A stretch of 64,000 nt of DNA, taken from contig NZ_FMIR01000005.1 of assembly GCF_900095745.1 (NCBI RefSeq), forward strand, positions 20,978-84,977. The letters run 5' to 3'. The notes below the pieces were generated by a model. It saw nothing but the letters and a program-made list of their open reading frames with translations, did not search any database and was not told where the DNA came from. This stretch comes from Microbacterium oxydans. GTDB lineage: Bacteria > Actinomycetota > Actinomycetes > Actinomycetales > Microbacteriaceae. A program made the translations under genes and the position numbers. How positions within the stretch are numbered: the first letter of the stretch is position 1; each line of letters begins with the position of its first letter. Shown here in pieces: positions 1-7,120 of the stretch.

Positions 1-382
1 TCGCGGTGAAGGTGAACGTGTAGAGGCCGGCGGCCGGCCCGGTCACCACGATGCGATCGGTCGGCGCTTCGAAGACGGTTCCCGCGGTCACCGAGAAGGC
101 GAGCAGCATCCGTGCCGGGTCGTCGAGCACCGACGTCCAGGTGAGCGTGACCCCGCTCATGGCGCCGTTCGTTCCCTCGTTCTCCGTCGTACAGGCGGTG
201 ATGGTGGGGACGTCAAGGGTTCCGGCTTCGACGGGTCCGCGCGCGTACTGCGCATCGAGCCACGCCGCCTCCGTGATGCCGAGCAGCGCATCACCCCGCA
301 CACCGGCGGGCGACGCCGTGAGGGTCATCGCGGCGAGGCAGGCGGCCGTCAGCAGCAGGAGGAGTCTGCGGAGCACCCTCAT
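1..382 (-). CDS. Secreted protein with SipW-type signal peptide (partial)
   Basis: The 5' part of a gene that runs off the left edge; 127 codons are visible. The N-terminus is a classic export signal (MRVLRRLLLLLTAACLAAM, then a small-residue stretch). It is followed by EAAWLDAQYARG, which resembles the A-W-N/L-D-S/A-E/Q-Y/F motif seen after the hydrophobic core in SipW-dependent proteins, including the two genes upstream. The rest looks like a beta-rich Ig-like domain (TLTWTSVLDDPARMLLAFSV). Its ATG overlaps the stop of the signal peptidase gene by ATGA, so it is translationally coupled. I infer that it is a third substrate of the adjacent peptidase; the function of the mature domain is unknown. 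Confidence 0.75.
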   Translation of the reverse strand, partial: MRVLRRLLLLLTAACLAAMTLTASPAGVRGDALLGITEAAWLDAQYARGPVEAGTLDVPTITACTTENEGTNGAMSGVTLTWTSVLDDPARMLLAFSVTAGTVFEAPTDRIVVTGPAAGLYTFTFTA

Positions 383-1617
383 CGCCGCCCCCTCGGGCTC
401 GGGCGTCGGCGGGCGAGGAGCGCGATGCCGATGCCGACCAGCACCGCGGCGGGCGCGGCGAGCAGCGCCAGACCGGAGCCACCGGTCGGAGGCAGCTCCG
501 ATTCGCCGTCGATCCCGGTGTCGACAGTGTCTCCGCCCGCAGTGGCCCGCACCGTGACCGAGGCGCCCGCCGCGCCGGCCTCGGGAGACTGCGGCTGCGC
601 CGTGAGAGCCACCTGCACGTACGCGACGGCCGGTGTCGCGGTGGAGAGCAGGTCTTGCCAGACGCCGTCCGCCGGCAGCGGCCCCTCCGGACGCAGCAGC
701 CGTTCGCCCGAGGGGCAGGTGCCGTCGGAGAGCCACGGCTGCCCGCAGGCGCGGACCTCGGCCCGCAGTCCGAACGCCGGGTCGCCCACCGACGAGATGG
801 CGATGGCGAGGTCGCCGTCAGCCGGGGCCGCCGACGCGTCCACGTCGAGGTGCCAGCGCAGCGGGACCAGCGGGTCGAGCGCCTGCACGCCGGCACCGGC
901 GAGGTCGGAGCGCACGCTGAGGTAGTCCGATCCGGTCGCCGCGGATGCCGGTGCCGGAGCGAGAGTCGCGCTCGACGCGCAGACCGCCAGCACGAAGAGC
1001 GCCGCCAGCACACGGGCTCCCGCCGCCGCGCGGCCCGCGCTCTCCCCGTCGCCGGGCGGGTCCACCGCGTCGGCAGGCTCCGGGGGCGGGGCTTCTGCGT
1101 CGTCAGTCCGCGGCCGCCTCGGCCAGAAGGCCCAGCCGACGAGGAACGCGGTGGCGAGGGTGAGCGATCCGAGCACCCAGGGGTTGCCGAACTGTGCGAT
1201 CACCGGTGCGAGATACGGCACCGAACCGCGCACGATCCGCGCCTCGGCGAGCGTGTACGGCATCGGGTCGTCGACGACGTTGGCATCTCCGCGCATCGTG
1301 ATCACGCGTTCTGCGGCTACGCTCCCCTCGCCGACGCTCGTGACCCGGTGCGTGATCGGCAGCGTCCCTGCCCGGTCGACGGTCACGACGTCGCCGACGA
1401 CGATCTCGGATGCGGGGATCCGCTGGACCAGTGCGACCGAACCCGCCGGGATCGTGGGAGACATCGAGCCGGTCTTGAACATCATCAGCGAGTAGCCGCC
1501 CGTGAACGCGAGCAGGGCGAACACGAGGCACGCCGCTCCGCCGACCGCCGCCGCGGCCAGCAGGATGTCACGGACGAGGCGGCCCGTCCGTGCAGCACGG
1601 CGCGAGAAGGCCGTCAT
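379..1617 (-). CDS. sipW: SipW-type signal peptidase I fused to an LPPTG-anchored extracellular domain
   Basis: 412 residues. TM helix at about 17-40, then the ER-type signal peptidase core: Ser51 in GSMSPTIPAGS, His90 in PITHRV, Asp111 in MRGDAN (Ser/His/Asp rather than Ser/Lys), then a second TM near 145-165. An acidic proline-rich linker (170-200) leads to a second export-like segment (201-227, ending ASAATG), about 145 residues of extracellular domain, LPPTG at 375, a TM helix and a basic tail. It is therefore a peptidase joined in frame to what looks like a complete sortase substrate. Known SipW enzymes process TasA/CalY-like proteins, and two such genes lie directly upstream with ATGA coupling. 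I chose the start at 1617 because it overlaps the preceding stop. Confidence 0.85.
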   Translation of the reverse strand: MTAFSRRAARTGRLVRDILLAAAAVGGAACLVFALLAFTGGYSLMMFKTGSMSPTIPAGSVALVQRIPASEIVVGDVVTVDRAGTLPITHRVTSVGEGSVAAERVITMRGDANVVDDPMPYTLAEARIVRGSVPYLAPVIAQFGNPWVLGSLTLATAFLVGWAFWPRRPRTDDAEAPPPEPADAVDPPGDGESAGRAAAGARVLAALFVLAVCASSATLAPAPASAATGSDYLSVRSDLAGAGVQALDPLVPLRWHLDVDASAAPADGDLAIAISSVGDPAFGLRAEVRACGQPWLSDGTCPSGERLLRPEGPLPADGVWQDLLSTATPAVAYVQVALTAQPQSPEAGAAGASVTVRATAGGDTVDTGIDGESELPPTGGSGLALLAAPAAVLVGIGIALLARRRPSPRGRR

Positions 1618-2237
1618 CCCGTGCTCCCCGTGATGACCCAGGTGGGCGTGAGCTGTGCGCCCTGGGCGGCCGCCGGCGCATCGGGCGGGAGCGTCAGGAC
1701 GACGCAGTACGTCACGGTGGAGGCGCCGGCCGGTTCGATCTGCTGCGCGGGGAGCACCGGGACCTGCGTGAGCCCCGTCACCTCGACACCCGGCGTGCTC
1801 GCGGTGCATTCGGGCGGAGTGGGATCGGTCGACGACGTGACCGATGCCCGCACCAGGAGCGCATCCCGGAGCGCCTCCTCCGGACTGCCCGCCGCGGGCT
1901 CGACCGCGAGCGACACCCCACTGAGGAGCACGTCCCCCTCCACCGATCCGGTCGCCTGGACCTGCACCCATGCGGCCGCGCTCTCCCCGGGGAAGAGCGG
2001 GGAGAGCGTCCAGCTGAGGGCGGCGGCGGCGTCTTCGGGGTGCGCGGTGAAGCCACCGGCATCCGTCCGCGATGCGAGGGCGAAACTTCCCGCCGTGAAC
2101 GGCGAGCCCGCCAGCTCGCTGTCCGACCAGGAGGCGAGGCTCCCGGCTGCGCCCACTCCGAGCAGGAGGGCGCACGCGAGCAGCGCCTGAACACGCGTGA
2201 ACGTCTTCAGGCCGCGAACCCGCGCCTGTCGAACCAC
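1614..2237 (-). CDS. SipW-dependent secreted protein (TasA/CalY-like)
   Basis: About 207 residues from a GTG at 2237; the precise start is uncertain because no strong ribosome site is visible and the frame stays open to 2321. The signal peptide has a hydrophobic stretch (ALLACALLLGVGAAGSLA) followed by SWSDSELAGSPFTAGSFALAS, the hallmark of substrates handled by SipW. The remainder is acidic and beta-rich with two Cys residues (PPECTAS, TYCVV). Its stop overlaps the ATG of the signal peptidase gene (ATGA). Relatives form extracellular fibres or surface layers in Bacillus; whether this one does is not shown by the sequence. Confidence 0.75.
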   Translation of the reverse strand: MVRQARVRGLKTFTRVQALLACALLLGVGAAGSLASWSDSELAGSPFTAGSFALASRTDAGGFTAHPEDAAAALSWTLSPLFPGESAAAWVQVQATGSVEGDVLLSGVSLAVEPAAGSPEEALRDALLVRASVTSSTDPTPPECTASTPGVEVTGLTQVPVLPAQQIEPAGASTVTYCVVLTLPPDAPAAAQGAQLTPTWVITGSTG

Positions 2238-2256
2238 GATGGCCGTGCCGAGGTGA

Positions 2257-2823
2257 CTACTGCGAGACGGCGTCCCACTGCCAGACCGCGGTGCCGGTGT
2301 CGCCCTGCGTGATCGTCGCACCGGCGGTGACCTGCAGGCACAGGTAGACGATGTCGCCCGGATCCATGGTGGCGGGCACCGCGGTCCCCCCGGCGAACGC
2401 GGTCGCGTCGCATCCGAAGGTCGTCGTGGACACCGCGCCGAACGTCAGCTGACCGGCGAGGTCTCCCGTCACGACGGGCGCGACGGCGGTGAGTCCCGCG
2501 GGAGACGTGCTGGCCGCGGTCAGTTGCAGCGCGAAGGGCGCGTACACGACGTCGTCCGGCGCGAGGTTGTCGAAGCCGGTGCTGAACGTCAGCACCGCCG
2601 CGTCGCCCTCGACGGCGTGGTCGGCCCAGGCCGCCCCATCGGTCGATCCCTGGAACTCGAACGTCCCTGCGGCGAAGTCGCTCGTCGCGAACTCCGAGTC
2701 ATTCCACGCGGCGAGTGTCAGCGCGGATCCCACGCCGACGACGAGCCCACCGGCGAGGACGGCGTAGATCTTTCTCCGGGTCTGAGCAGCGCGCTCGGAC
2801 CCCTCCAGAACAGTTCGTACCAT
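2257..2823 (-). CDS. SipW-dependent secreted protein (TasA/CalY-like)
   Basis: 188 residues, first gene of the SipW operon. The start is supported by an AGGAGG site 5 nt before the ATG at 2823. The N-terminus is basic (RRKIYAVLAGGLVVGVGSALTLA), followed by AAWNDSEFATSDFAAGTFEFQG, a near-consensus alternate signal with the conserved W-N-D-S-E. The mature part (about 145 residues) is acidic, rich in Thr and Val, and has two Cys residues (TFGCDAT, YLCLQV) that could pair outside the cell. It ends 19 nt before the start of the next substrate. I infer a surface or biofilm-matrix protein. Confidence 0.8.
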   Translation of the reverse strand: MVRTVLEGSERAAQTRRKIYAVLAGGLVVGVGSALTLAAWNDSEFATSDFAAGTFEFQGSTDGAAWADHAVEGDAAVLTFSTGFDNLAPDDVVYAPFALQLTAASTSPAGLTAVAPVVTGDLAGQLTFGAVSTTTFGCDATAFAGGTAVPATMDPGDIVYLCLQVTAGATITQGDTGTAVWQWDAVSQ

Positions 2824-2948
2824 GATTCCTCCTGGTCATCCTGCTCCCCCGCGTGCAGCATATACATAGGATTCATCCAGCAAAAGCCTATGTTCGCCGC
2901 TCTCGAGACCCGCCGCGGGCGCCTCTTCCCAGGCGACGGGGGTATGCT

Positions 2949-2970
2949 GACCCGTTGGGTCGTTCGACCC
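2949..2970 (+). promoter_or_regulatory. Overlapping alternative hairpins in the corA leader
   Basis: The order is GACCC (2949-2953), GTT, GGGTC (2957-2961), GTTC, GACCC (2966-2970). The central GGGTC can pair with either flanking GACCC but not both, which is the simplest form of an RNA switch. It lies 20 nt upstream of the leader ORF and about 205 nt upstream of corA. No intrinsic terminator is obvious downstream, so a translational or Rho-linked mechanism would be more likely than classical attenuation. Confidence 0.4.
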
Positions 2971-2991
2971 GCAGAGTCCCGAAAGGCGGTG

Positions 2992-3060
2992 ATGGCGATG
3001 TCCGGTGATAGTTACGACGCCGCCCTCGCTGCGTCGCGACTCCCTGCGTTCATGCGTTGA
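2992..3060 (+). CDS. Candidate corA leader peptide (22 aa)
   Basis: ATG GCG ATG TCC onward encodes MAMSGDSYDAALAASRLPAF followed by Met-Arg and TGA. It is preceded by GAAAGGCGGTG, a usable ribosome site. It lies 116 nt upstream of corA on the same strand and follows two alternative hairpins. Leader peptides that control Mg2+ transporter genes are known in enteric bacteria (CorL, MgtL). This one shares no recognisable sequence with them, so a control role is inferred only from position and a good ribosome site. It could also be a chance ORF. Confidence 0.4.
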   Translation: MAMSGDSYDAALAASRLPAFMR

Positions 3061-3176
3061 CCTTCGGGTCCGCTCTCGCACGTCCTTCCCGCAGCCGTCG
3101 GCGGCGTCATCCGCCCCCTGAGGAATCCGCGCACGGAGCTTCTGCTGCCGTGCACCTGCGAGAACGGAGCCGCATC

Positions 3177-4181
3177 ATGGCGCTCATCGACAACGGCGTG
3201 TACGTCCACGGACGTCGCGTGGAGACCCCGAAGAACCTGGACGAGACCTACCGGATGCTGGATGCCGCCGGCGGCATCGCCTGGATCGGCCTGTATCGAC
3301 CCAGCCCGGAAGAGGTCGCGTCCGTCGCGCGGGAGTTCGACCTGCATCCGCTCGCGGTCGAGGATGCGCTCTCGGGGCACCAGCGCTCGAAGGTGGAGCG
3401 CTACGGTGACACCCTGTTCGCCGTGCTGCGGCCGGCGCGCTACCGCGACAAGGAGGAGTCGATCGAGTTCGGCGAACTGCACCTGTTCGTCGGCCCCGAC
3501 TTCGTGGTGACGATCCGGCACGCCGAGTCCCCGAACCTCGCCGCCGTGCGGATGCGCATGGAGGCCAACCCCGAGCTGCTCGCGATGGGCCCCGAGGCGG
3601 TGCTCTACGCGATCCTCGATGAGGTCGTCGACGGGTACGAGCCGATCGTGGCGGGCCTGCTGAACGACATCGACGAGATCGAGGACCAGCTCTTCGGCGA
3701 CGGCGACGACGACAGCGCGCTCTCCCGGCGCATCTACGAGCTCTCCCGCGAGGTCATCAACTTCCAGCGGGCCGTGCATCCCCTGAGCGGGATGCTGGAG
3801 TGGCTGCGCCGCGGGTCGGAGAAGTACCGCATCGACGAGGAGCTGCAGCGGTCGCTGCGCGATGTGCTCGACCACACGATCCGCGTCAACGAGCGCGTCG
3901 ACTCGTTCCGGGCGATCCTCGAGAACGCGCTGACCGTGCACTCCGCGCTCGTCGCCCGCCGTCAGACCGAGGCCGGGCTGGCGCAGAACGACGAGATCAA
4001 GAAGATCTCCTCCTGGGCGGCGATCATCTTCGCGCCGACGCTGGTCGGCACGGTGTACGGCATGAACTTCGACGTGATGCCCGAGCTGCACTGGGCCTTC
4101 GGGTATCCGATGGCGATCGGCGCGATGGCTGCGTTCGCCGTCGCGCTCTACGGGGTCTTCCGCTACAAGAAGTGGCTGTAG
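3177..4181 (+). CDS. corA: CorA-family magnesium/cobalt transporter
   Basis: 334 residues. A soluble N-terminal domain of about 265 residues contains long acidic helices (LLNDIDEIEDQLFGDGDDDS). It ends in the two C-terminal TM helices, with the family signature YGMNFDVMPEL (GMN selectivity motif) between them and the basic tail YKKWL. The protein should form a pentameric Mg2+ channel gated by intracellular Mg2+. I started it at the ATG at 3177, where CorA homology begins (MALIDNGVYVHGRR), rather than at an upstream TTG in the same frame. A 350-nt region with a leader ORF and hairpins separates it from the divergent SipW operon, and a nested palindrome follows its stop. Confidence 0.95.
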   Translation: MALIDNGVYVHGRRVETPKNLDETYRMLDAAGGIAWIGLYRPSPEEVASVAREFDLHPLAVEDALSGHQRSKVERYGDTLFAVLRPARYRDKEESIEFGELHLFVGPDFVVTIRHAESPNLAAVRMRMEANPELLAMGPEAVLYAILDEVVDGYEPIVAGLLNDIDEIEDQLFGDGDDDSALSRRIYELSREVINFQRAVHPLSGMLEWLRRGSEKYRIDEELQRSLRDVLDHTIRVNERVDSFRAILENALTVHSALVARRQTEAGLAQNDEIKKISSWAAIIFAPTLVGTVYGMNFDVMPELHWAFGYPMAIGAMAAFAVALYGVFRYKKWL

Positions 4182-4192
4182 CGCCACCGCGA

Positions 4193-4263
4193 CGGGCGGA
4201 GAACTCGCCGCCGGGCGGAGGATCCAGGTGCATTCTTCCGCCCGATGCGGAGTTCTCCGCCCG
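4193..4263. repeat. 71-nt nested palindrome, GC-rich variant
   Basis: Outer arms CGGGCGGAGAACTC (4193-4206) and GAGTTCTCCGCCCG (4250-4263) are perfect 14-bp complements; inner arms CGGGCGGA (4212-4219) and TCCGCCCG (4237-4244) pair inside them. It lies between the convergent 3' ends of corA and the gene at 4297. Total length and layout match the four elements at 47844, 48404, 55114 and 56776, but TGAA before each GGAG is replaced by GGGC. It would also act as a bidirectional hairpin terminator. Confidence 0.7.
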
Positions 4264-4296
4264 ACGGCGCGCTGAACCTCGGATAGTCGCCCGCCG

Positions 4297-4722
4297 TCAA
4301 GAGCGTGGACGGTCGGGGCCTGACCTCGCGCGCATCGTTCGGACCGCGGCCGGAAGAACGACCATCCCGAGCACCCAGAACACCGCGCCCCAGATCAGCG
4401 CATCGCCGATGAAGGGCAGCCACTCGTACGAGGTCGGATAGGGGATGCCGGTGCGACCGGTGAGCCGCAGGGCGACGTCGGCCGGATACGCCGTGAAGGG
4501 GTTCGACGAGTGGTCCTGCGTGATCCAGGGCAGAGGAAAGCCGAACGGCACGGACGAGAGGTCGGCATCGGATGCCACGGACACGCGTTGCGCGGTCGTG
4601 ATCCACCACGTCACCACGACGCCGACCGCCGTCGCGCCGATCGCGGACAGCAGGATGCCGCCGCGTCCCGGCCGGCATGAAACGGCCGGTGAGGCCGAGC
4701 GAGAAGCGGCGATGTCTTCCAT
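4297..4722 (-). CDS. Small two-helix membrane protein, unknown function
   Basis: 141 residues. One TM helix lies near the N-terminus (GGILLSAIGATAVGVVVTWW) and one near the C-terminus (DALIWGAVFWVLGMVVLPAA), with an extracellular loop of about 55 residues between them that contains LPWITQDHSSNPFTAYPADV. The C-terminus is basic. It follows the gene ending at 4735 by 12 nt and may share its transcript. The start has no clear ribosome site, which fits translation coupled to the upstream gene. I recognise no family. Confidence 0.65.
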   Translation of the reverse strand: MEDIAASRSASPAVSCRPGRGGILLSAIGATAVGVVVTWWITTAQRVSVASDADLSSVPFGFPLPWITQDHSSNPFTAYPADVALRLTGRTGIPYPTSYEWLPFIGDALIWGAVFWVLGMVVLPAAVRTMRARSGPDRPRS

Positions 4723-4734
4723 GCGATCGAGCGG

Positions 4735-5262
4735 TCAGTCGTCGGCGCGGCTGATCTCGTCGAGCAGGTCGTCGAGGGTGTCGAGATCGACGGTGGCGGT
4801 GCCGTCGATCTCGCGCACCTCGACGCCCTCGACCTCGAGCTCCTCGTCGAGCTGCACGAGGATCCGCGACTCCGGGAACTGCTTCGGCGCGACGAACGCG
4901 AGCAGGGCGGCATCGGCGAAGACGACGACCGACGTCGCCTCGAGATCGTCGCGCAGGTCGATCTGCTCGATGACGGGCTCGTCGTCGACGGCGTCATCGA
5001 TGTCGGTGGCGACCTCGTCGACCACAGCACGCCACCGGGTCTCCCCGACCGAGAGGATCCGCGACACCGCCGCGATCAGCGCGTCGTGATCGACGTCTTC
5101 GCCATGCTCGTCCAGCTCCGGGTCGACGTTCACGTTCACCACGGTGCCGGCCGCGTCGATGCTCGCACGCCCGTAGACGAGACCGTTCTCGGCGACCGGG
5201 TCTTCGAGCAGCCCGCTCTCGACGATGCGGGCGAGGAGCGAGTCGAGCACAGGCGAAGTCAT
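4735..5262 (-). CDS. Acidic cytoplasmic protein, unknown function
   Basis: 175 residues, strongly acidic, with no signal peptide or TM segment. It starts MTSPVLDSLLARIVESGLLE at 5262 behind GGGGGT. The middle is rich in Asp/Glu (VDPELDEHGEDVDHDAL), and the C-terminus has two beta-rich stretches (VVVFADAALLAFVAPKQFP, RILVQLDEELEVEGVEVREI). It may be a soluble dimeric protein; I cannot place it in a family. It probably forms a two-gene unit with the membrane protein at 4297. Confidence 0.7.
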   Translation of the reverse strand: MTSPVLDSLLARIVESGLLEDPVAENGLVYGRASIDAAGTVVNVNVDPELDEHGEDVDHDALIAAVSRILSVGETRWRAVVDEVATDIDDAVDDEPVIEQIDLRDDLEATSVVVFADAALLAFVAPKQFPESRILVQLDEELEVEGVEVREIDGTATVDLDTLDDLLDEISRADD

Positions 5263-5299
5263 ACCCCCAGTCTTTCGCATCCCTCGCGTCACGGGGCGA

Positions 5300-6430
5300 T
5301 CATCGTCGCAGCAGCGGCGTGAGCACGACGCCGACGGCGGTGATCCCCGCCGCGATGAACAGCACGCCCGGCGCACCGACGCCGGAGTACCCGATCCCGG
5401 CGAGCACGGGCCCGCCGACCGCGCCGAGGTTCAACGCCGCCGTGGCATACGCGCCGCCCAGAACCGGAGCGCCCTCGGCCTGGCCGACGATGCGCGCGAT
5501 CAGCGCCGAGCCGACAGCGAACGACAGCAGCCCGCCGATCAACCCGCCGAGGAACACGGCCGGCACCGACGCGGCGGCGAGGCCGAACACCACCCAGACG
5601 ACGGTCGTGGCCGCGGCACCGACCACGATCCATGTGCGCGCCCAGCGGGCACCCCACCGACCGGTGGCGGCCACCCCGAGGAAGGCCCCGACTCCGAATA
5701 CGGCGAGGAGCACCGGGATCCAGGATGCCCCGACCCCGGCATCCGCCCCGATGACGGCGAGGAACGTGAACACCCCGAAGGTCGCGGCGTTCACGAGCAC
5801 GGCGAGCACCACGGCGACGAGCACCGGACGACGACGCAGCTCGGAGACCTCCGCGCGCACGTCGATCCGCGGCGAGCGCGGAACGGCGCCGAGCGTGCGG
5901 TCGAGGAGCAGCGCGACCACGGCAGGGAGACAGAGCAGCACCACGGCCCAGAAGGTCGAGCGCCATCCGAAGGCGTTCGCGAGCATCGCACCGGCGGGGA
6001 CGCCCACGATCGTCGCGAGCGTGGTGCCCGCGAGCAGGACCGCGACGGCCCTGGTCGTCTGCGCCGGTGCGACGATGCCCCGCACGGTGGCCAGAGCGAT
6101 CGCCAGGAATCCGGCGTTCGCCAGCGCGGCGAGCACCCGCGTGACCAGCAGCAGGGAGAACGACGGCGCGAGCGCACCGACCACGTGCGCGGCGATGAAG
6201 ATCACGAGGAGCAGCACGAGGGTCTGCCTCGGACGCCAGCGGCTGGCGAACACGGCCATCAGCGGCGCACCCACCACCATGCCCACCGCGAACGCGGAGG
6301 TCAGCAGGGCGGCGGTCGATGGGTCGACACCGAGATCGGCGGACAGGGGGAGGAGAAGACCGGCGAGCATGAACTCGCTGGTGCCCTGGGCGAAGATCGC
6401 CAGAGCGAGGACGGGGATGAGGAACGGCAT
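5300..6430 (-). CDS. MFS drug exporter (Cmx/CmrA-like, DHA1 family)
   Basis: 376 residues with about 12 TM segments. The N-terminus (MPFLIPVLALAIFAQGTSEFM, then LTSAFAVGMVVGAPLMAVFASRW) closely resembles actinobacterial Cmx/CmrA chloramphenicol exporters. The antiporter motif C region VLLAGTTLATIVGVPAGA is clear. The gene stands alone on the minus strand, with a perfect 8+8 bp palindrome about 80 nt upstream of its ATG, a likely repressor site. Export of chloramphenicol is known for relatives; the real substrate here is not determined. Confidence 0.85.
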   Translation of the reverse strand: MPFLIPVLALAIFAQGTSEFMLAGLLLPLSADLGVDPSTAALLTSAFAVGMVVGAPLMAVFASRWRPRQTLVLLLVIFIAAHVVGALAPSFSLLLVTRVLAALANAGFLAIALATVRGIVAPAQTTRAVAVLLAGTTLATIVGVPAGAMLANAFGWRSTFWAVVLLCLPAVVALLLDRTLGAVPRSPRIDVRAEVSELRRRPVLVAVVLAVLVNAATFGVFTFLAVIGADAGVGASWIPVLLAVFGVGAFLGVAATGRWGARWARTWIVVGAAATTVVWVVFGLAAASVPAVFLGGLIGGLLSFAVGSALIARIVGQAEGAPVLGGAYATAALNLGAVGGPVLAGIGYSGVGAPGVLFIAAGITAVGVVLTPLLRR

Positions 6431-6509
6431 GGAGCATCCAGACGCGCAGAGCCGCGGGCGCTGCGAAACGCACCGAGCGGCGGGTGAGTGAGGTCGACGA
6501 GGATGCGGG

Positions 6510-6528
6510 GAGCACACGACGTGTGCTC
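6510..6528. promoter_or_regulatory. Palindromic operator candidate GAGCACAC-gac-GTGTGCTC
   Basis: A perfect 8-bp inverted repeat with a 3-nt centre in the 159-nt gap between the MFS exporter start (6430) and the 3' end of the gene at 6590. The size fits a TetR- or MarR-type operator for the exporter, though no regulator gene is adjacent. The stem is short and has no T-tract, so a terminator is less likely. Confidence 0.4.
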
Positions 6529-6589
6529 ACACCCGCGATCTAGCGTCTATCCGACTCAGGGCTCACCCGCCCAGCGTATCCGACGAGGA

Positions 6590-7120
6590 TCAGCCGGTCG
6601 GCGTCCGCCTCCGGCCGAACAGGGGCAGGTCGGCCATCACGATCACGAAGACCAGGTAGGCGGCGCTGAACCCGAGGACGCTCAGCACGGACCCGCCCAG
6701 ACGCAGGGCGACCTCGTAACCCTCAGAGGATCCCGCCGTCACCGCTCCCCACCCGATGGCGCCGAGCCGCACCTGATTCGTCACCAGGATCAGCACCGTG
6801 GAGAGGACCACCGACATGCACACCCGCAGCCCGCTGACGCGTGTCGCAGCCAGGATCACACCCCCCAGCCCCCACAGCGGCGCAGCGAGGAAAGCCACCG
6901 GGGACTCGACCGCCGCGGTGAATGCGCCAGGGGTGATCGTGGGCAGCCAGAGGCGAGCGACCTCCGTTTCCAGAAAGACGACCTGCGGCGCCAGGAAGAC
7001 GAGCACGACAGCGGTGGCGATCAACCCCACCCCCGCGAACAGCCGCACCTTCATCGAGAGCGAAGAGCGGCGAGGAGTCCTGACGCGAACGGTGGGAGGC
7101 AGGGAAGCCGTGGGCTGCAT
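6590..7120 (-). CDS. Small membrane protein resembling a degenerate exosortase
   Basis: 176 residues with 4-5 TM helices. The segment from 94 to 155 contains RVSGLRVCMSVVL, then TNQVRLGAIGWG. This is the order of the exosortase/archaeosortase core (C-S-G-[IL]-R, then N-x-x-R), but the nucleophile position before SGLR is Val and no third-motif His is evident. It overlaps the GT2 stop by one base (TGATG), so it is translated with it. In Gram-positive XrtG systems an exosortase-like protein pairs with a GT2 enzyme in just this way. The family assignment is tentative; it may simply be a partner of the synthase. Confidence 0.55.
   Translation of the reverse strand: MQPTASLPPTVRVRTPRRSSLSMKVRLFAGVGLIATAVVLVFLAPQVVFLETEVARLWLPTITPGAFTAAVESPVAFLAAPLWGLGGVILAATRVSGLRVCMSVVLSTVLILVTNQVRLGAIGWGAVTAGSSEGYEVALRLGGSVLSVLGFSAAYLVFVIVMADLPLFGRRRTPTG

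Noticed and set aside
2824..3176. M-box magnesium riboswitch before corA
   Set aside because: No recognisable M-box core; only short alternative hairpins and a leader ORF are visible. An Rfam search would settle it.
3012..4187. Long minus-strand open frame opposite corA (391 codons)
   Set aside because: It mirrors the corA codons, is made of His/Arg/Asp-rich low-complexity sequence, and has no ribosome site; corA with its GMN motif explains the region.
5225..6487. 420-codon plus-strand frame opposite the MFS exporter
   Set aside because: His/Arg/Glu/Gly-rich antisense translation typical of high-GC shadows; the exporter frame has clear TM helices and MFS motifs.
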